Positions 33,573 through 44,935 of a stretch of DNA of 64,000 nucleotides are shown here, in pieces. Both the position numbers and the translations under genes were made by a program. The stretch's first letter is position 1. Every line of letters begins with the position of its first letter. Origin of the DNA: Piliocolobus tephrosceles (Eukaryota > Chordata > Mammalia > Primates > Cercopithecidae); assembly GCF_002776525.5 (NCBI RefSeq), contig NC_045434.1, positions 191,627,117 through 191,691,116 of the forward strand. Reading direction: 5' to 3'. Below the pieces are notes generated by a model that saw only the letters and a program-made list of their open reading frames with translations, made no database searches and was not told the origin of the DNA.

Positions 33573-33739
33573 TTTATTTTTATTTTTTTGAGATGGAGTT
33601 CCATCCATTCACCTAGGCTGGAGAGAAGTGGCAGGATCTCAGATCACTGCAACCTCCACCTCCTGGGTTCAAGCAGTTCTCCTGCTTCAGCCTCCCGAGC
33701 AACTGGGATTATATGTGTCCGCTACCATGCCCTGCTAAT
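33573..33739 (-). mobile_element. Alu, reverse, truncated
   Basis: First arm and linker only; runs into the next Alu at 'gctaatttgtttttgg'. Confidence 0.85.
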
Positions 33740-34033
33740 TTGTTTTTGGACACGACAGAGTCTTGCTCTGTTGCCCAGGCTGATGTGTAGTTGCTTGATC
33801 TCGGCTCACTGCAACCTCTGCCTCCCGGGTTCAAGCAGTTCTTGTGCCTTAACTTCCTGAGTAGCTGGGATTATAAGCATGTGCCACCATGCCCAGCTAC
33901 TTTTTCTGTTTTTGGTAGAGACAGGATTTCACCATGTTGGCCAGGCTGATCTCGAACTCCTGACCTCAAGTGATCCACCTGCCTCGGCCTCCCAGAGAGC
34001 TGGGATTATAGGCATGAGCTACCGCCCCTGGCA
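33740..34033 (-). mobile_element. Alu, reverse
   Basis: Full dimer ending 'accgcccctggc'. Confidence 0.94.
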
Positions 34034-34035
34034 AG

Positions 34036-34347
34036 TTTTTTTATTTTTTTTATTTTTTTTATTTTTTAAGACAGAGTCTCACTGTCACCCAGGCTGGAGT
34101 GCAGTGGCACTATGTCGGCTCACTGCAACCTCCTCCTCCAGGGTTTGAGTGATTCTCCTGCCTCAGCCTCCTGAGTAGCTGGGATTAATGGCGTGCGCCG
34201 TCATGCCCAGCTCATTTTTGTATTTTTGGTAGAGGCGGGATTTTGCCATATTGACCAGGCTGGTCTTGAACTCCTGACCTCAGGTGATCCACCCACCTCA
34301 GCCTCCCAAAGTGCTAGGATTACAGGTGCGAGCCACTGTGCCTGACT
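34036..34347 (-). mobile_element. Alu, reverse
   Basis: Third in a reverse run, headed by a T-rich tract with A interruptions. Confidence 0.94.
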
Positions 34348-34499
34348 TCAAAAGGTTTTTGATGTGAAATTAGTAAAAGTTATATGATAGGTGGTAGTGA
34401 GATGTGACCATGGGAATAAAAGGTCATGATAGGAACATAAATTGGGGTAAAGTTAGATATATGTACCAGAATAATGGGTTGTAGAATTTACCCTGATGG

Positions 34500-34809
34500 G
34501 CCGGGCACGGTGGCTCAAGCCTGTAATCCCAGCACTTTGGGAGGCTGAGGCAGGCGGATCACAAGATCAGGAGATCGAGACCGTCCTGGCTAACACAGTG
34601 AAACCCCGTCTGTACTAAAAATACAAAAAATTAGCCAGGTGTAGTGGCACGCGCCTGTAGTCCCAGCTACTTGGGAGACTGAGGCAGAAGAATTCGTTGA
34701 ACCTGGGAGGCAGAGGTTGCAATGAGCCAGGATCTCACCGTTGCACTCCAGCCTGGGCAACAGAGCGAGACACTGTCTCAAAAAAAAATAAAATAAAATA
34801 AATAAATAA
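34500..34809 (+). mobile_element. Alu, forward
   Basis: Full dimer with an AAAT tail, facing the reverse run upstream. Confidence 0.95.
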
Positions 34810-34969
34810 AGAGTACTTTGATGGTCCTGGTGGCTGTAGAGAAGAGGAAAGCATAATGAATTGTGAGATTCTTACTTAGAGGAAAAATCAGCAGTTAGGA
34901 AGCGTTGTATTTTGAATTTCAGTTATAGATGTGGTTGCAGTGCTTTCTAAACTGTAAAGTAGTAAGATT

Positions 34970-35301
34970 TTTATTTTATTTATTTATTTTATTTTATTTT
35001 ATTTTTTTGAGACAGAGTCTCCCTCTGTCGCCCAAGCTGGAATGCAGTGATGCGATCTTGGCTCACTGCAAGCTCTGGGTCACTGCAAGCACTGCCTTCT
35101 GGGTTCATGCCATTCTCCTGCCTCAGCCTCCCGAGTAGCTGGGACTACATAGGTACCTGCCACCACACCCGGCTAATTTTTGTATTTTTAGTAGAGACAG
35201 GGTTTCACCGTGTTAGCCAGCATGGTCTCTGACCTTGTGATCTGCCAGCCTCGGCCTCCACAAAGTGCTGGTATTACAGGCGTGAGCCACTGCCCCTGGC
35301 C
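34970..35301 (-). mobile_element. Alu, reverse
   Basis: Headed by (TTTTA)n. A small internal repeat, 'ctcactgcaagctctggg' then 'tcactgcaagcactgcc', lies in the first arm. Confidence 0.94.
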
Positions 35302-35302
35302 T

Positions 35303-35599
35303 TTAAAAATTTTTTTAAACGGAGCCTTACTCTTGTCACCCAGGCTGTATAGTGCAGTGGTGTGATCTCGGCTCACTGCAACCTCCACCTCCTGGGTTCA
35401 AGCCGTTCTCCTGCCTCAGCCTCCCCAGTAGCTGGGGTTACAGGCATGTGCCACTAAACCCAGCTAATTTTTGTACTTTTAGTAGAGATGGGGTTTCACC
35501 ATGTCAGCCAGGATGATCTTGAACACCTGACCTGAGGTGATCACCCACCTCCACCTCACAAAGTGCTGGGATTACAGGAGTGAGCCGCTGCGCCCAGCC
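35303..35599 (-). mobile_element. Alu, reverse
   Basis: Directly follows the previous copy. Confidence 0.94.
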
Positions 35600-36042
35600 A
35601 GTAGGGTGTTATTACTTGTTTTTCATCACATCTTTCTGTATTTTCAGAAGACACACATATCTTTGGTGCATGTGCCCATTTTCTCTCAGGCAACAGCATT
35701 AGCTGAATACTCTGCAGGCTAAGCCTGAGTACAAAATTAGGTTTCTGGGTATGTGGAAAGAATACTTTAAAAATTAGCAATCTAGTTATTCACTCTTGTG
35801 AAAGGACTTAAACATTCATGCAGGATGAAAGAACTGACAACATAATGCCAGGAGAGGAGTCAGTGCTGAAGTCCTGAGGGTAGGGTAAATCATCTTTTTT
35901 TTTTTTCCTTTTGAGAGATTTCTGATCCCCTTTTTGTTTTTTACATTCAGTTTCTTTGACTTCTGGATATTGTAAAGAGCCATAGTAGCACTGTGGCTTC
36001 AGCTCAGTGTGTAGTTGTTGGCTGCCCTGGCATTTTGCTCCT
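35600..36042 (+). other. PUM1: Intron 2, non-Alu block
   Basis: Nothing recognised. Confidence 0.5.
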
Positions 36043-36056
36043 TGCTGTGAATATAA

Positions 36057-36346
36057 TCTTTTTTTGAGATTGGGTCTCACTCTGTCACCCAGGCTGGAGT
36101 GCAATGGTGCGATCTTGGCTCACCACAACTTCCGCCTCCTGGGTTCAAGTGAGTCTACTGCTTCAGCCTCCTGAGTAGCTGGGACTACGGGTGTGCACCA
36201 CCATGCCTGGCTACTTTTTGTATTTTTAGTAGAGATGGGATTTCACTATGTTGGCCAGGCTGGTTTTTGAACTCCTGATCTTATGGTCTGCCCGCCTTAG
36301 CCTCCCAAAGTGCTGAGGTTACAGGCGTGAGGCACTGCGCGTGGAC
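36057..36346 (-). mobile_element. Alu, reverse
   Basis: Target duplication 'tgctgtgaatataatctt' (36043-36060) and 'tgctgtgaatatagtctt' (36347-36364), one mismatch. Confidence 0.96.
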
Positions 36347-36484
36347 TGCTGTGAATATAGTCTTAGACCTCCATGTAAGAAGTGGTGGGGTCAGTGATTG
36401 GCAATAGGTTGGGTAACTTTAATACTTAGGAATTTGGTTAAAGAACTTGGCCCTGAATGGTGTACATGTGTTGGTACTTGTAGT

Positions 36485-36740
36485 TGGGCCATGCACGGTG
36501 GCTCATGCCTGTAATCCCAGCACTTTGGGAGGTGGAGGTGGGCAGATAATGAGGTCAGGAGTTCGAGACCAGCCTGACCAACATGCTGTGTGTGGTGGCG
36601 GGCGCCTGTAATCCCAGCTACTCAGGAGGCTGAGGCAGGAGAATCGCTTGAACCTGGGAAGCGGAAGTTGCAGTGAGCCAAGATTGTGCCGCTGCACTCC
36701 AGCCTGGGCAACAGAACAAGACTCTGTCTCAAAAAAAAAA
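36485..36740 (+). mobile_element. Alu, forward, internal deletion
   Basis: The A-rich linker region is missing: 'accaacatgctgtgtgtggt'. Confidence 0.92.
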
Positions 36741-36827
36741 CCCCAAAAAGCAAAAAAACCCCTGCAGTTATTAGACTTCTTTAGAGGAATGCTCTGCATG
36801 TTTTTTTGTGTAATATTTTTTGAAAAC

Positions 36828-37128
36828 TTGATTTTTGTTTGTTTTGTTTTGAGACGAAGTTTCGCTCTTGTTTCCCAGGCTGGAGTGCAGTGGCACGATC
36901 TCAGCTCCCTGCAACCTCTGCCTCCTGGGTTCAAGCAATTCTCATGCCTCAGCCTCCCAAGTAGCTGTGATTGCACGCATGTGCCACCACACCTGGCTAA
37001 TTTTGTATTTTTAATAGAGATGGGGTTTCTCCTTGGTGAGGCTGGTTCCAACCTCCCAACCTCAGGTGATCTGCCATCTTGGCCTCCCAAAGTGCTGGGA
37101 TTACAGGCATGAGCCACCGCCCCCGGCC
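36828..37128 (-). mobile_element. Alu, reverse
   Basis: Full dimer with shortened second arm ('ctccttggtgaggctgg'). Confidence 0.94.
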
Positions 37129-37413
37129 CTTTTTTGTTTTTTGTTTTAAATTATTTTGAGACAGAGTCTTATTCTGTCACCCAGGCTGGAGTGTAGTGGC
37201 GCGATCTCAGCTCACTGCAATCTCCGCCTTCTGAGTTCAAGCGATTCTCCTGCCTTGGGCTCCCGAGTAGCTAATTTTTGTATTTTTAGTTACTTGGCGA
37301 GAGTGGGTTTCGCCATGTTGACCAGGCTGGTCTTGAACTCCTGGCCTCAAGTGATCTGCACGCCTCAGCCTACCGAAGTGTTGGGATTACAGGTGTGAGT
37401 CGCCAGGCTCAGC
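37129..37413 (-). mobile_element. Alu, reverse
   Basis: Back to back with its neighbour. Lacks the 'gggactacaggcgcccgcc' block. Confidence 0.92.
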
Positions 37414-37593
37414 CTGAACTATTGATTTTTGTTGATGGCTTATTAATGGTTTTACTAGATTTAGTAGATGTGGATTTGTCTGTTTATTGCTATTAGCAAG
37501 TGCTCTTTTATGGTTGAAGTACCTTTCTTAATATTTTTATGAGTCTCATCAGGAAAATTGTTGTAGGTTTGTGGAAATTGGGGGCCCTAAATG

Positions 37594-37918
37594 TTTTTTT
37601 TTTTTTTAATTTTTTTTTTTTTTTTTTTGCAGACGGAGTCTCACTCTGTCGCCCAGGCTGGAGTGCAGTGGCCGGATCTTAGCTCACTGCAAGCTCTGCC
37701 TCCCGGGTTTACGCCATTCTCCTGCCTCAGCCTCCCGAGTAGCTGGGACTACAGGCGCCCGCCACCTCGCCCGGCTAGTTTGTTTTTTGTATTTTTTTAG
37801 TAGAGATGGGGTTTCACCCTGTTTGCCAGGATGGTCTCCATCTCCTGACCTCTCGTGATCCACCCATCTCGGCCTCCCAAAGTGCTAGGATTACAGGCTT
37901 GAGTCACCGCGCCTGGCC
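37594..37918 (-). mobile_element. Alu, reverse, Old World monkey type
   Basis: 'gtggccggatcttagctcac' and 'aggcttgagtcaccgcgcc'. 'ctaaatgttttt' before and after. Confidence 0.95.
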
Positions 37919-37959
37919 CGCTAAATGTTTTTAAATTTATTTTTATTCATTAATTATTA

Positions 37960-38086
37960 TTATTCTTTTGTACAAGTGGGGTCTCATGTTGCCCAGGCTT
38001 GTCTTGAACTTCTGGCCTCCAGCAGTTCCCCTGCCTTGACCTCCCAAAGTGCTGGTATTACAGGTATGAGCCACCATACCTGGCCT
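37960..38086 (-). mobile_element. Alu monomer piece, reverse
   Basis: One arm, 'gtggggtctcatgttgcc' to 'accatacctggcc'. Confidence 0.82.
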
Positions 38087-38114
38087 GTTAAAGATTTTTT
38101 AAAATAGCAGCTTT

Positions 38115-38411
38115 GACTGGGTGTGGTGACTCAAGCCTGTAAATCCCAGCACTTCGGGAGGCTGAGGTGGGTGGCTTATCTGAGGCCACGAGTTCGAGAC
38201 CTGCCTAGCCATCATGGTGAAACCCTGTCTCTACTGAAAATACAAAAAATAAATTAGCGGGATGTGGGGGTGGGTGCTTGTAATTGCAACTACTCGAGAG
38301 GCTGAGGGAGGAGAATCGCTTGAACCCGGTTGGGGCAGAGGTTGCAGTGAACTGAGGTCGTACCACTGCACTCCAGCCTGGGTGACGACTTCATCTCAAA
38401 AAAAAAAAAAA
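38115..38411 (+). mobile_element. Alu, forward
   Basis: 'cagctttgac' before and 'cagctttac' after. Confidence 0.94.
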
Positions 38412-38457
38412 GTCAGCTTTACAGATATGTAGTTTTTCCATTTAAAGTGTATAATTC

Positions 38458-39019
38458 TGGCTGGGCGTGGTAGCTCACTCCTGTAATCCAGCACTTTGGG
38501 AGGCTGAGGCAGGGGGATCACCTGAGGTCAGGAGTTTGAGAATAGCCTGGACAACATGGTAAAACCCCATCTCTACTTAAAAAATAAAAAAAAAAAGAAG
38601 GCCGGGCGCGGAGGCTCACGCTTGTAATCCCAGCACTTTGGGAGGCCGAGGTGAGTGGATAACGAGATCAGGAGATTGAGACCAGTCTGACCAACATGTG
38701 AAACTCCGTCTCTACTAAAAATACAAACATTAGCCGGGCATGGTGGTGCATGCCTTTAATCCCAGGTACTCAGGAGGCTGAGGCAGGAGAATTGCTTGAA
38801 TCCGGGAGGCAGAGGTCACAGTGAGCTGAGATCGTGCCACTGCACTCCAGCCTGGGTGACAGAGCTAGACTCCGTCTCAAACAAAACAAAACAAAACACA
38901 CACAAAAAACCCAACAAAAATTAGCTGGGCTGGAGGCTGAGGCAGAGCTTGCAGTGAGCTGAAATCGTGCAATTGCACTATAGCCTGGGCGACAATAGCA
39001 AGACTCCATCTTTAAAAAA
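38458..39019 (+). mobile_element. Alu, forward, interrupted by another Alu
   Basis: Left part 38458-38597 and right part 38925-39019 form the outer element. Its target duplication 'aaagtgtataattc' is at 38444-38457 and 39020-39033. Confidence 0.88.
38600..38920 (+). mobile_element. Alu inserted into an Alu, forward
   Basis: Complete copy starting 'ggccgggcgcggaggctcac' with a CAAAA/CACAAA tail, placed in the outer element's A-rich linker. Confidence 0.92.
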
Positions 39020-39480
39020 AAAGTGTATAATTCAGTAGTTTTTAGTGTATTCATAGTTGTGCAGGTATCATAGTCATTAATTTTAGAATATTTGCATTAC
39101 CCCAAAAATCCTTTACCCAGTAGCCATCACTCCCCACTCTTAGGCAACCACCAGTCCACTTCTGTCTCTTTGTTTGCCTATTCTGGACATAAATGAATCG
39201 TGTTTTGTGACTGCCTTCTTTCACTTAGCATAATGTTTTAAGGGTTCATCTATGTTTTATGTAGCATTTATCAGCACATCATTTCCTTTTATTTATGTAT
39301 AATATTTCATTGTATAGATCTGCCACATTTGATTTATCCATTTATCAGTTGATGGACCTTTTTTCTTTTTTTTTTTTGCTATTATGGATAATGCTGCTAT
39401 GAACATTTGTGTTCAGGTGTTTTTCTGTAGACATGCTTTCATTTCCCAGATTTGACAGTGCGTAAATTTGTAATGTATAG

Positions 39481-39888
39481 GTACAAAAATGACAAATTTC
39501 TTCACTAGGGCCAGTGCTCGTTAGAAATGGGGGATGGAAGGATTAGTTTATGTACAACTTGCACTATGGATTTGAAATGTTTCCAAACCACGCATTTTAC
39601 TGGGCCTTATGACTACTTTCTTTTCTCTATGAAGGAAGTATTTGCAGGCGAACACTGTAAATAAACTTGTTTACAACTCTGGAAAGAGGAGTGCGTAAAC
39701 TGTAGAGAACAGGTGTTTTCAGTGAGCTCTGTAAACTCTTTAGATGCAATGGATATACAGTTGATCTGCTGATAACAACTTTTCTTTATTAAAGCAAGTT
39801 CCCTAAGAATTTTAACAAGGGGACAGTTCATTAACCTAGTCTTGGTTATTGTATGTATTTAAAAGCACCAAATTGGGTGTTAATTATT
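39481..39888 (+). other. PUM1: Intron 2, non-Alu block
   Basis: AT-rich and not assigned to a repeat family. Confidence 0.5.
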
Positions 39889-39900
39889 AAGAAATGTTCT

Positions 39901-40184
39901 CTGTAATCCCAGCAATTTGGGAGGCTGAGGCAGGTGGATCACCTGAGGTCAGGAGTTAAAGACCAGCCTGGCCAACATGGCGAAACCCCATTTCTACAAA
40001 AATACCAAAAAAAAAAAAAATTAGCCGGGCATGGTGGCGGGTGCCTGTAATCTCAGGTACTCAGGTGACTGAGGCAGGAAAATCACTTGAACCCTGGAGG
40101 CGGATGTTGTGGTGAGCTGAGATCGCGCCATTGCACTCCAGCCTGGGCAACAAGAGCAAAACTCCATCTCAAAAAAAAAAAAAA
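39901..40184 (+). mobile_element. 5'-truncated Alu with intact target duplication, forward
   Basis: Begins at 'ctgtaatcccagcaattt' (about 22 bases missing). 'aagaaatgttct' stands at 39889-39900 and 40185-40196, so it was truncated at insertion. Confidence 0.95.
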
Positions 40185-40310
40185 AAGAAATGTTCTTTAA
40201 TTTGTTAGAGTTTATTGAGTCAAATTGCTTCCCCTACCCCCTAGTTGTCCCAAATTAGGGAGATACCACTTTTAAGGGTCAGAAGCCTTGTGGAATGCAA
40301 AACAATGAAA

Positions 40311-40376
40311 TTCATGTGTTGTTCCTTTGGAGAAACTTAGTTTTTCATGTGTTGTTCCTTTGGAGAAACTTAGTTT
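40311..40376. repeat. Perfect 33-bp tandem duplication
   Basis: Positions 40311-40343 and 40344-40376 are identical (unit begins 'ttcatgtgttgttccttt'). It is not part of an Alu. Confidence 0.97.
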
Positions 40377-40413
40377 CATAAAGAGAGGAGGGAATTACAA
40401 AGATAATTGTTTC

Positions 40414-40658
40414 TGGCCACGCGTGGTGGCTCATGCCTGTAATCCCAGCACATGAGGCGAGTGGATCACCTGAGGTCAGGAATTCGAGACCAGCTTGGCC
40501 AACATGGAGAAACCCTGTCACTACTGAAAAAAAAAAAGAAAAATTAGCTGGTGCATGCCTGTGATGGCTTGGCTCCTGGAGGTGGAGGCTGCAATGAACC
40601 GACATTGTGCCACTGCACTTCAGCCTGGGCCACAGAGCAAGACCTTGTCTTTTAAGAA
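40414..40658 (+). mobile_element. Alu, forward, two internal deletions
   Basis: Lacks 'ctttgggaggc' and most of the second-arm start ('gctggtgcatgcctgtgatgg'). Confidence 0.9.
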
Positions 40659-41077
40659 AATGGTCTTTAAGCTCAGTGTATCCCTTAAAAGTGATGTACA
40701 TGGATTAAGGACTGGAAGAAAGTACTGCAAAATATTTATATTTGTATGCATGAAGAGATTACAGGTAGTATGCTTTGCTCTTGTACATTTTGTATTTTCT
40801 GAATTTCAAACAGTTATAAAAAAGACAAACTTTATACCATCTGTTAAGAGCTTGGTCTGCCATTTTGAATGAAAGCAGATGGTTGATACATTTCCTGTGG
40901 AGTTTTGATGTTAGAAAAGACCTTGGAAATCGAAATTATTTAGCTTTTTTCCCCCAGTGAAGTGCTGTCCTTTACATTAATTATCTCTCTTTTGATTTTT
41001 AAAAATGTTAGTAGATCTGTTGAATATAGGTTGCTGAAATAGGTTGGGTGTATTCAATGAGATCTAGAGGTAATTTT
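40659..41077 (+). other. PUM1: Intron 2, non-Alu block
   Basis: Nothing recognised. Confidence 0.5.
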
Positions 41078-41409
41078 ACTTTATTTCATTTCATTTATTT
41101 ATTATTTATTATTTATTTGTTTTTCTGATACAGGGTCTCGCTCTGTTGCCCAGGCTAGAGTGCAGTGGCGCAATCTCGGCTCACTGCAACCTCTGCCTCG
41201 TGGATTCAAGCGATTCTCATGCCTCAGTCTCCCGAGTAGCTGGGGTTACAGGGATGCACCATCACGCTTGGCTAATTTTGTAGTTTTAGTAGAGATAGGA
41301 TTCCAACCATGTTGACCAAGCTGGTCTCGAACTCCTGACCTTAGATGATCCACCTGCCTCGGCCTCCCAAAGTCCTGGGATTATAGGCGTGAGCCACTGG
41401 GCCTGGCCT
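41078..41409 (-). mobile_element. Alu, reverse
   Basis: Headed by a TTTA/TTTCA-rich tract (41078-41118), then a full dimer. Confidence 0.94.
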
Positions 41410-41571
41410 AGAAATAATTTTATTTTAGTATTAAGTGTTTCCTTTCTGTATCTAGAAGTAATAACGAGTAATCATACGCTTTGTCCTGGAAGTGTTCTAA
41501 TATTTTTACATGATTTGAACCACCCAGTACTGTATGCACATTTTTATTCTCATTTTTTAAAAAGTATGTTA

Positions 41572-41864
41572 GGCCGAGCGTGGTGGCTCAAGCCTGTAAT
41601 CCCAGCATTTTGGGAGGCGGAGACGGGCAGATCACGAGGTCAGGAGATCGAGACCATCCTGGCTAAGATGGTGAAACCCCGTCTCTACTAAAAAAAATAC
41701 AAAAAACTAGCCAGGTGAGGTGGCAGGCGCCTTGAGTCCCAGCTACTCGGGAGGCTGAGGCAGGAGAATGGCGTGAACCCGGGAGGCGGAGCTTGCAGTG
41801 AGCTGAGGTCACGCCACTGCACTCCAGCTTGGGCGACAGAGCGAGACTCCGTCTCAAAAAAAGA
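41572..41864 (+). mobile_element. Alu, forward, Old World monkey type
   Basis: 'ggcggagacgggcagatc' and 'gaggtggcaggcgcc' fit the lineage pattern. Exact target duplication 'aaaaagtatgtta' at 41559-41571 and 41865-41877, which covers the start of the adjoining LTR. Confidence 0.96.
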
Positions 41865-41872
41865 AAAAAGTA

Positions 41873-42276
41873 TGTTAGTCCATTTCATGTTGCTATAAAG
41901 GAATATAGGAGACTGGGCAGTTTATAACAAAAAGAGGTTTATTTGTCTCAGTTTTGCAGAACCGTACAGGAAGTAAGGTTCAGCATCTGCTGAGGCCTCA
42001 GGACACTTTTACTCATGGCAGAAGGCACAGTGGGAGCACATGTATCACATGGTCAGAGAGGGAGCTGGAGAGAGAAGAGGTTCCAGGCACTTTTAAACAG
42101 CCAGCTGTTGTGTGAATTAATGGAGTGAGAACTCACTCATTACCATGGGGAGGGTATCAAATAATTCATGAGGGATCGGCCCCCATGACCCAGACACTAC
42201 ACACTAGGCTCACCTCCAACCTTGGAAGTCACATTTCAGATGAGATTTGGAGGGGACAAACATCCAAGCTATATCA
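41873..42276 (-). mobile_element. Solo MaLR LTR (MST/MLT1 type), reverse
   Basis: Non-autonomous ERVL-related LTR. Starts 'tgttagtccatttcatgttg', includes 'ctcatggcagaaggc' and 'gagatttggaggggac', and ends 'gctatatca'. 'aagta' flanks both ends (41868-41872, 42277-42281), the expected 5-bp duplication. No internal region is present. Confidence 0.85.
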
Positions 42277-42352
42277 AAGTATAATATCCTTTCCCCACTC
42301 CCCTCCCCCCACCAGAGGATAACTTTACATTAAAAAAAATTTACTTCTTTTT

Positions 42353-42485
42353 GGCTGGCCGTGATGGCTCATGCCTGTAATCGTAGCACTTTGGGAGGCC
42401 CGGGTGGGAGGATCACTTGAGCCTGGGAGTTGGAGAACAGCTGGGGCAACATAGCAAGACCCCAATATCTATTAAAAAAATAAAA
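42353..42485 (+). mobile_element. Free-left-monomer-like Alu, forward
   Basis: One arm from 'ggctggccgtgatggctcat' to 'atctattaaaaaaataaa'. Confidence 0.84.
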
Positions 42486-42579
42486 GCCTAAGAGTTTAGT
42501 TTTCGTAGGAGCTCAGTGAATGGTATGATGCTATTCAAAATTGAATTTAATTATTTCCTTCAGTTCCTGTACTGTGTTC

Positions 42580-43440
42580 TGTTTCTATGGATGATATCTC
42601 CATTTGTGGCATACTAGGAGCTATCCTAGATTTCTGCCTCCTGTTCCTGCCTACAGTAGTTCCGAGATTATACCTATGTTGCTTTATTTGATAGGCTCAT
42701 GTTTCTTGCCTGGAGATGTTCAGTAGTCTTCTCACTGGCTTTCCTGCATCTCCCCTTTTGTTCTTTGTGGCAATTGTCTGTGCCGCTGCCAAATTGATGT
42801 TTTTGAAGATACAGTCTCCTTATGTCTCACCCTTTTGCACACATGCTCGCGTGTGTACGCTCTTGTGTATGTTTTCTTTCCTATTGCTTTTGGGATAACT
42901 TCTAAGCTCCTCATTATGGCATAGGAGGCCTTTCATGTTTTTTTTTTTTAAATATATATTTTTATTTTAAATTTATTATTAGTTTTAGAGATGAGGGTCT
43001 CACTGTGCTGCCCAGGCTGGACTTGAACTCCTGGGCTCAGGCAGTCCCTTCCCCCTTGTGTAGCTGGCACTACAGGCACATGCCATTGCACGCCCAGCTG
43101 CCTTTTGTGTTTTGGCCCAGCTTGCCTCTCCGGTCCTTACTGGCGCTCCATTTTGGCTATACTAAAGTATTTGTAGCTTCGTGAATACCCATCCTTTTTT
43201 TGTAGTTTGTGCGGTTCCTCAGCGTACTAGTGATATTTTTATTTATGTAGTTTTCTCCACTTGGAATCCCCTACCTTCCTCATTCACCTAGCCTTTTCCT
43301 CATCTTTCAAGCTTCAACTAATGTATCTTCATCTCTGATAAACATTCTCCTTTACTCCCACGTTTCTCCAAGTTTGGGTGCCTGCCTTTAATGCCATTAT
43401 TGTATGTTGTATACATCTCATTGAAGCTTTTAGCTTCCTG
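42580..43440 (+). repeat. L2 (LINE-2) 3' region, forward, split by an Alu monomer
   Basis: 'gggataacttctaagctcc' and 'aggcctttcatg' before the monomer, and 'cacttggaatcccctacc' and 'tttcaagcttcaactaatg' after it, follow the L2 3' end in order. Confidence 0.68.
42939..43100 (-). mobile_element. Alu monomer, reverse
   Basis: T/A-rich head, then 'gagggtctcactgtgctgcc' to 'attgcacgcccagc'. Confidence 0.82.
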
Positions 43441-43469
43441 TATTGAGTTTAATATTTGCTTTTTCCCTT

Positions 43470-43735
43470 ACCATCCGGTGCTAGGAAGTTGTTTCAATAA
43501 AGAGATTCTTGGCAGGGCATGGTGACTCATGCCTGTAATCCTAGCACTTTGGGAAGCCAAAGTAAGAGGATGGCGTGAGCCTAGGAGTTCAAGAATAGCT
43601 ACGGCAGCATAGTGTGAGACCCTTGTCTCTATTTAAAAAAAAAAAAAAAAAAAAAAAAATTCTTGGGCTTAAGTCCTGACCTACTGAATCAGAATTCTCA
43701 GTGATAAGACACAGTTCATGTATTTTGTTTTTAAT
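43470..43735 (+). repeat. MER5A-like hAT remnant, split by an Alu monomer
   Basis: Before the Alu: 'ggaagttgtttcaataaagag'-like sequence ending 'attcttgg'. After it: 'gacctactgaatcagaatt', a hallmark of MER5A. Confidence 0.65.
43513..43660 (+). mobile_element. Alu left monomer, forward
   Basis: One arm with a 25-base A tail. 'attcttgg' occurs before and after. Confidence 0.88.
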
Positions 43736-43749
43736 ATTCAATTTGTTCT

Positions 43750-44043
43750 TATCATTTTTGAGGTGGAGTTTCACTCTTGTCGCCCAGGCTGGAGTGCATT
43801 GGCATAATCTCGGCTTGCTGCAACCTGTGCCTTCCAGGTTCAAGCGATTCTCCTGCATCAGCCTCCCGAGTAGCTGGGATTACAGGTCCCTGCTGCCATG
43901 CCTGGCTAATTTTTTGTATTTTTAGTAGAGAGGGGGTTTCGCCATGTTGGGCAGGCGAGTCTCAAACTCCTGACCTCAGGTGATCTGCCTGCCTCGGCCT
44001 CCCAAAGTGCTGGGATTACAGGCGTGAGCCACTGTACCCGGCC
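43750..44043 (-). mobile_element. Alu, reverse
   Basis: Full dimer, 'gaggtggagtttcactcttg' to 'ctgtacccggcc'. Confidence 0.95.
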
Positions 44044-44046
44044 TAA

Positions 44047-44174
44047 TTTATTATTTTTAGAGATAGGGTCTCACTATGTTGCCCAAGCTGGTCTCAAACT
44101 CCTGGCCTCAAGGGATCCTACTGCCTTTACTTCCTCATGTTCTGGGATTACAAATGTGAGCCACTGTGTCTGGC
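44047..44174 (-). mobile_element. Alu monomer, reverse
   Basis: One arm, 'agagatagggtctcactatg' to 'cactgtgtctggc'. Confidence 0.83.
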
Positions 44175-44191
44175 TAGATAGATAGATAGAT
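44175..44191. repeat. (GATA)n short microsatellite
   Basis: Four units next to an Alu monomer. Confidence 0.85.
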
Positions 44192-44248
44192 ACATTTTTT
44201 TCCTCCTATATTATAGTTATGAGTTTGTAAAAAAATTTTTATTTATTA

Positions 44249-44539
44249 TTTATTTTTTTGAGATGAAGTCTCGCTCTGCCGCCTAGGCTGGAGTGCAGTG
44301 GCGTGATCTCTGCTCACTGCAACCTCCGTTTCCTGGGTTCAAGCAATTCTCCTGCCTCAGCCTCCTGAGTAGCTGGGACTATAGGCGCCCGCCACCATGC
44401 CTGGCTCATTATTTTGTATTTTTAGTAGAGACAAGGTTTCACCATGTTGGCCAGGATGGTCTTGATTTTTTGACCTCATGATCTGCCCGCCTTGGCCTCC
44501 CAAAGTGCTGGGATTACAGGCGTGAGCCACTGGACCTGG
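44249..44539 (-). mobile_element. Alu, reverse
   Basis: Full dimer ending 'cactggacctggc'. Confidence 0.95.
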
Positions 44540-44544
44540 CATGG

Positions 44545-44852
44545 GTTTTTTTTTAATTTCTCGTGAGATAGAGTCTTGCTCTGTCGCCCAGGCTGGAGCA
44601 CAGTGGCAGCATCTCAGCTCTCTGGCTCACTGCACCCTCTGCCCCCTGGGTTGAAGCAGTTCTCCTGCCACAGCCTCCCAGGTAGCTGGAATTACAAGTG
44701 TGCCACCATGCCTGGCTAATTTTTGTATTTTTAGTAGAGACGGAGTTTTACCATGTCGACCAGGCTGGTCTTGAACGCCTGACCTCAGGTGATTAGCCTG
44801 CCTCAGCCTCCCAAACTGTTGAGATTACAGGCGTGAGCCACTGGGCCCAGTC
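44545..44852 (-). mobile_element. Alu, reverse
   Basis: Full dimer with an extra 'ctctggctcactgcaccc' step in the first arm. Confidence 0.94.
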
Positions 44853-44935
44853 TAACATATTTTTTTATATACACTCATCTATAGTCTACGTTATAGAGTC
44901 CTTACACATACATACATTTTTCTGTGTTTAAAAAG

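Larger units (their letters stand above)
38103..39480. repeat. L1M 3' region, split by three Alus
   Basis: Pieces 38103-38114, 38412-38457 and 39034-39480 join as the well-known old L1 3' block ('gcctattctggacataaatg', 'tttcacttagcataatg', 'gctgctatgaacattt'). Orientation is not assigned. Confidence 0.75.

Noticed and set aside
36503..37117. Open frame of 204 codons on the minus strand, and a 154-codon one opposite
   Set aside because: Both run through back-to-back Alus; the residues are the usual translated-Alu pattern.
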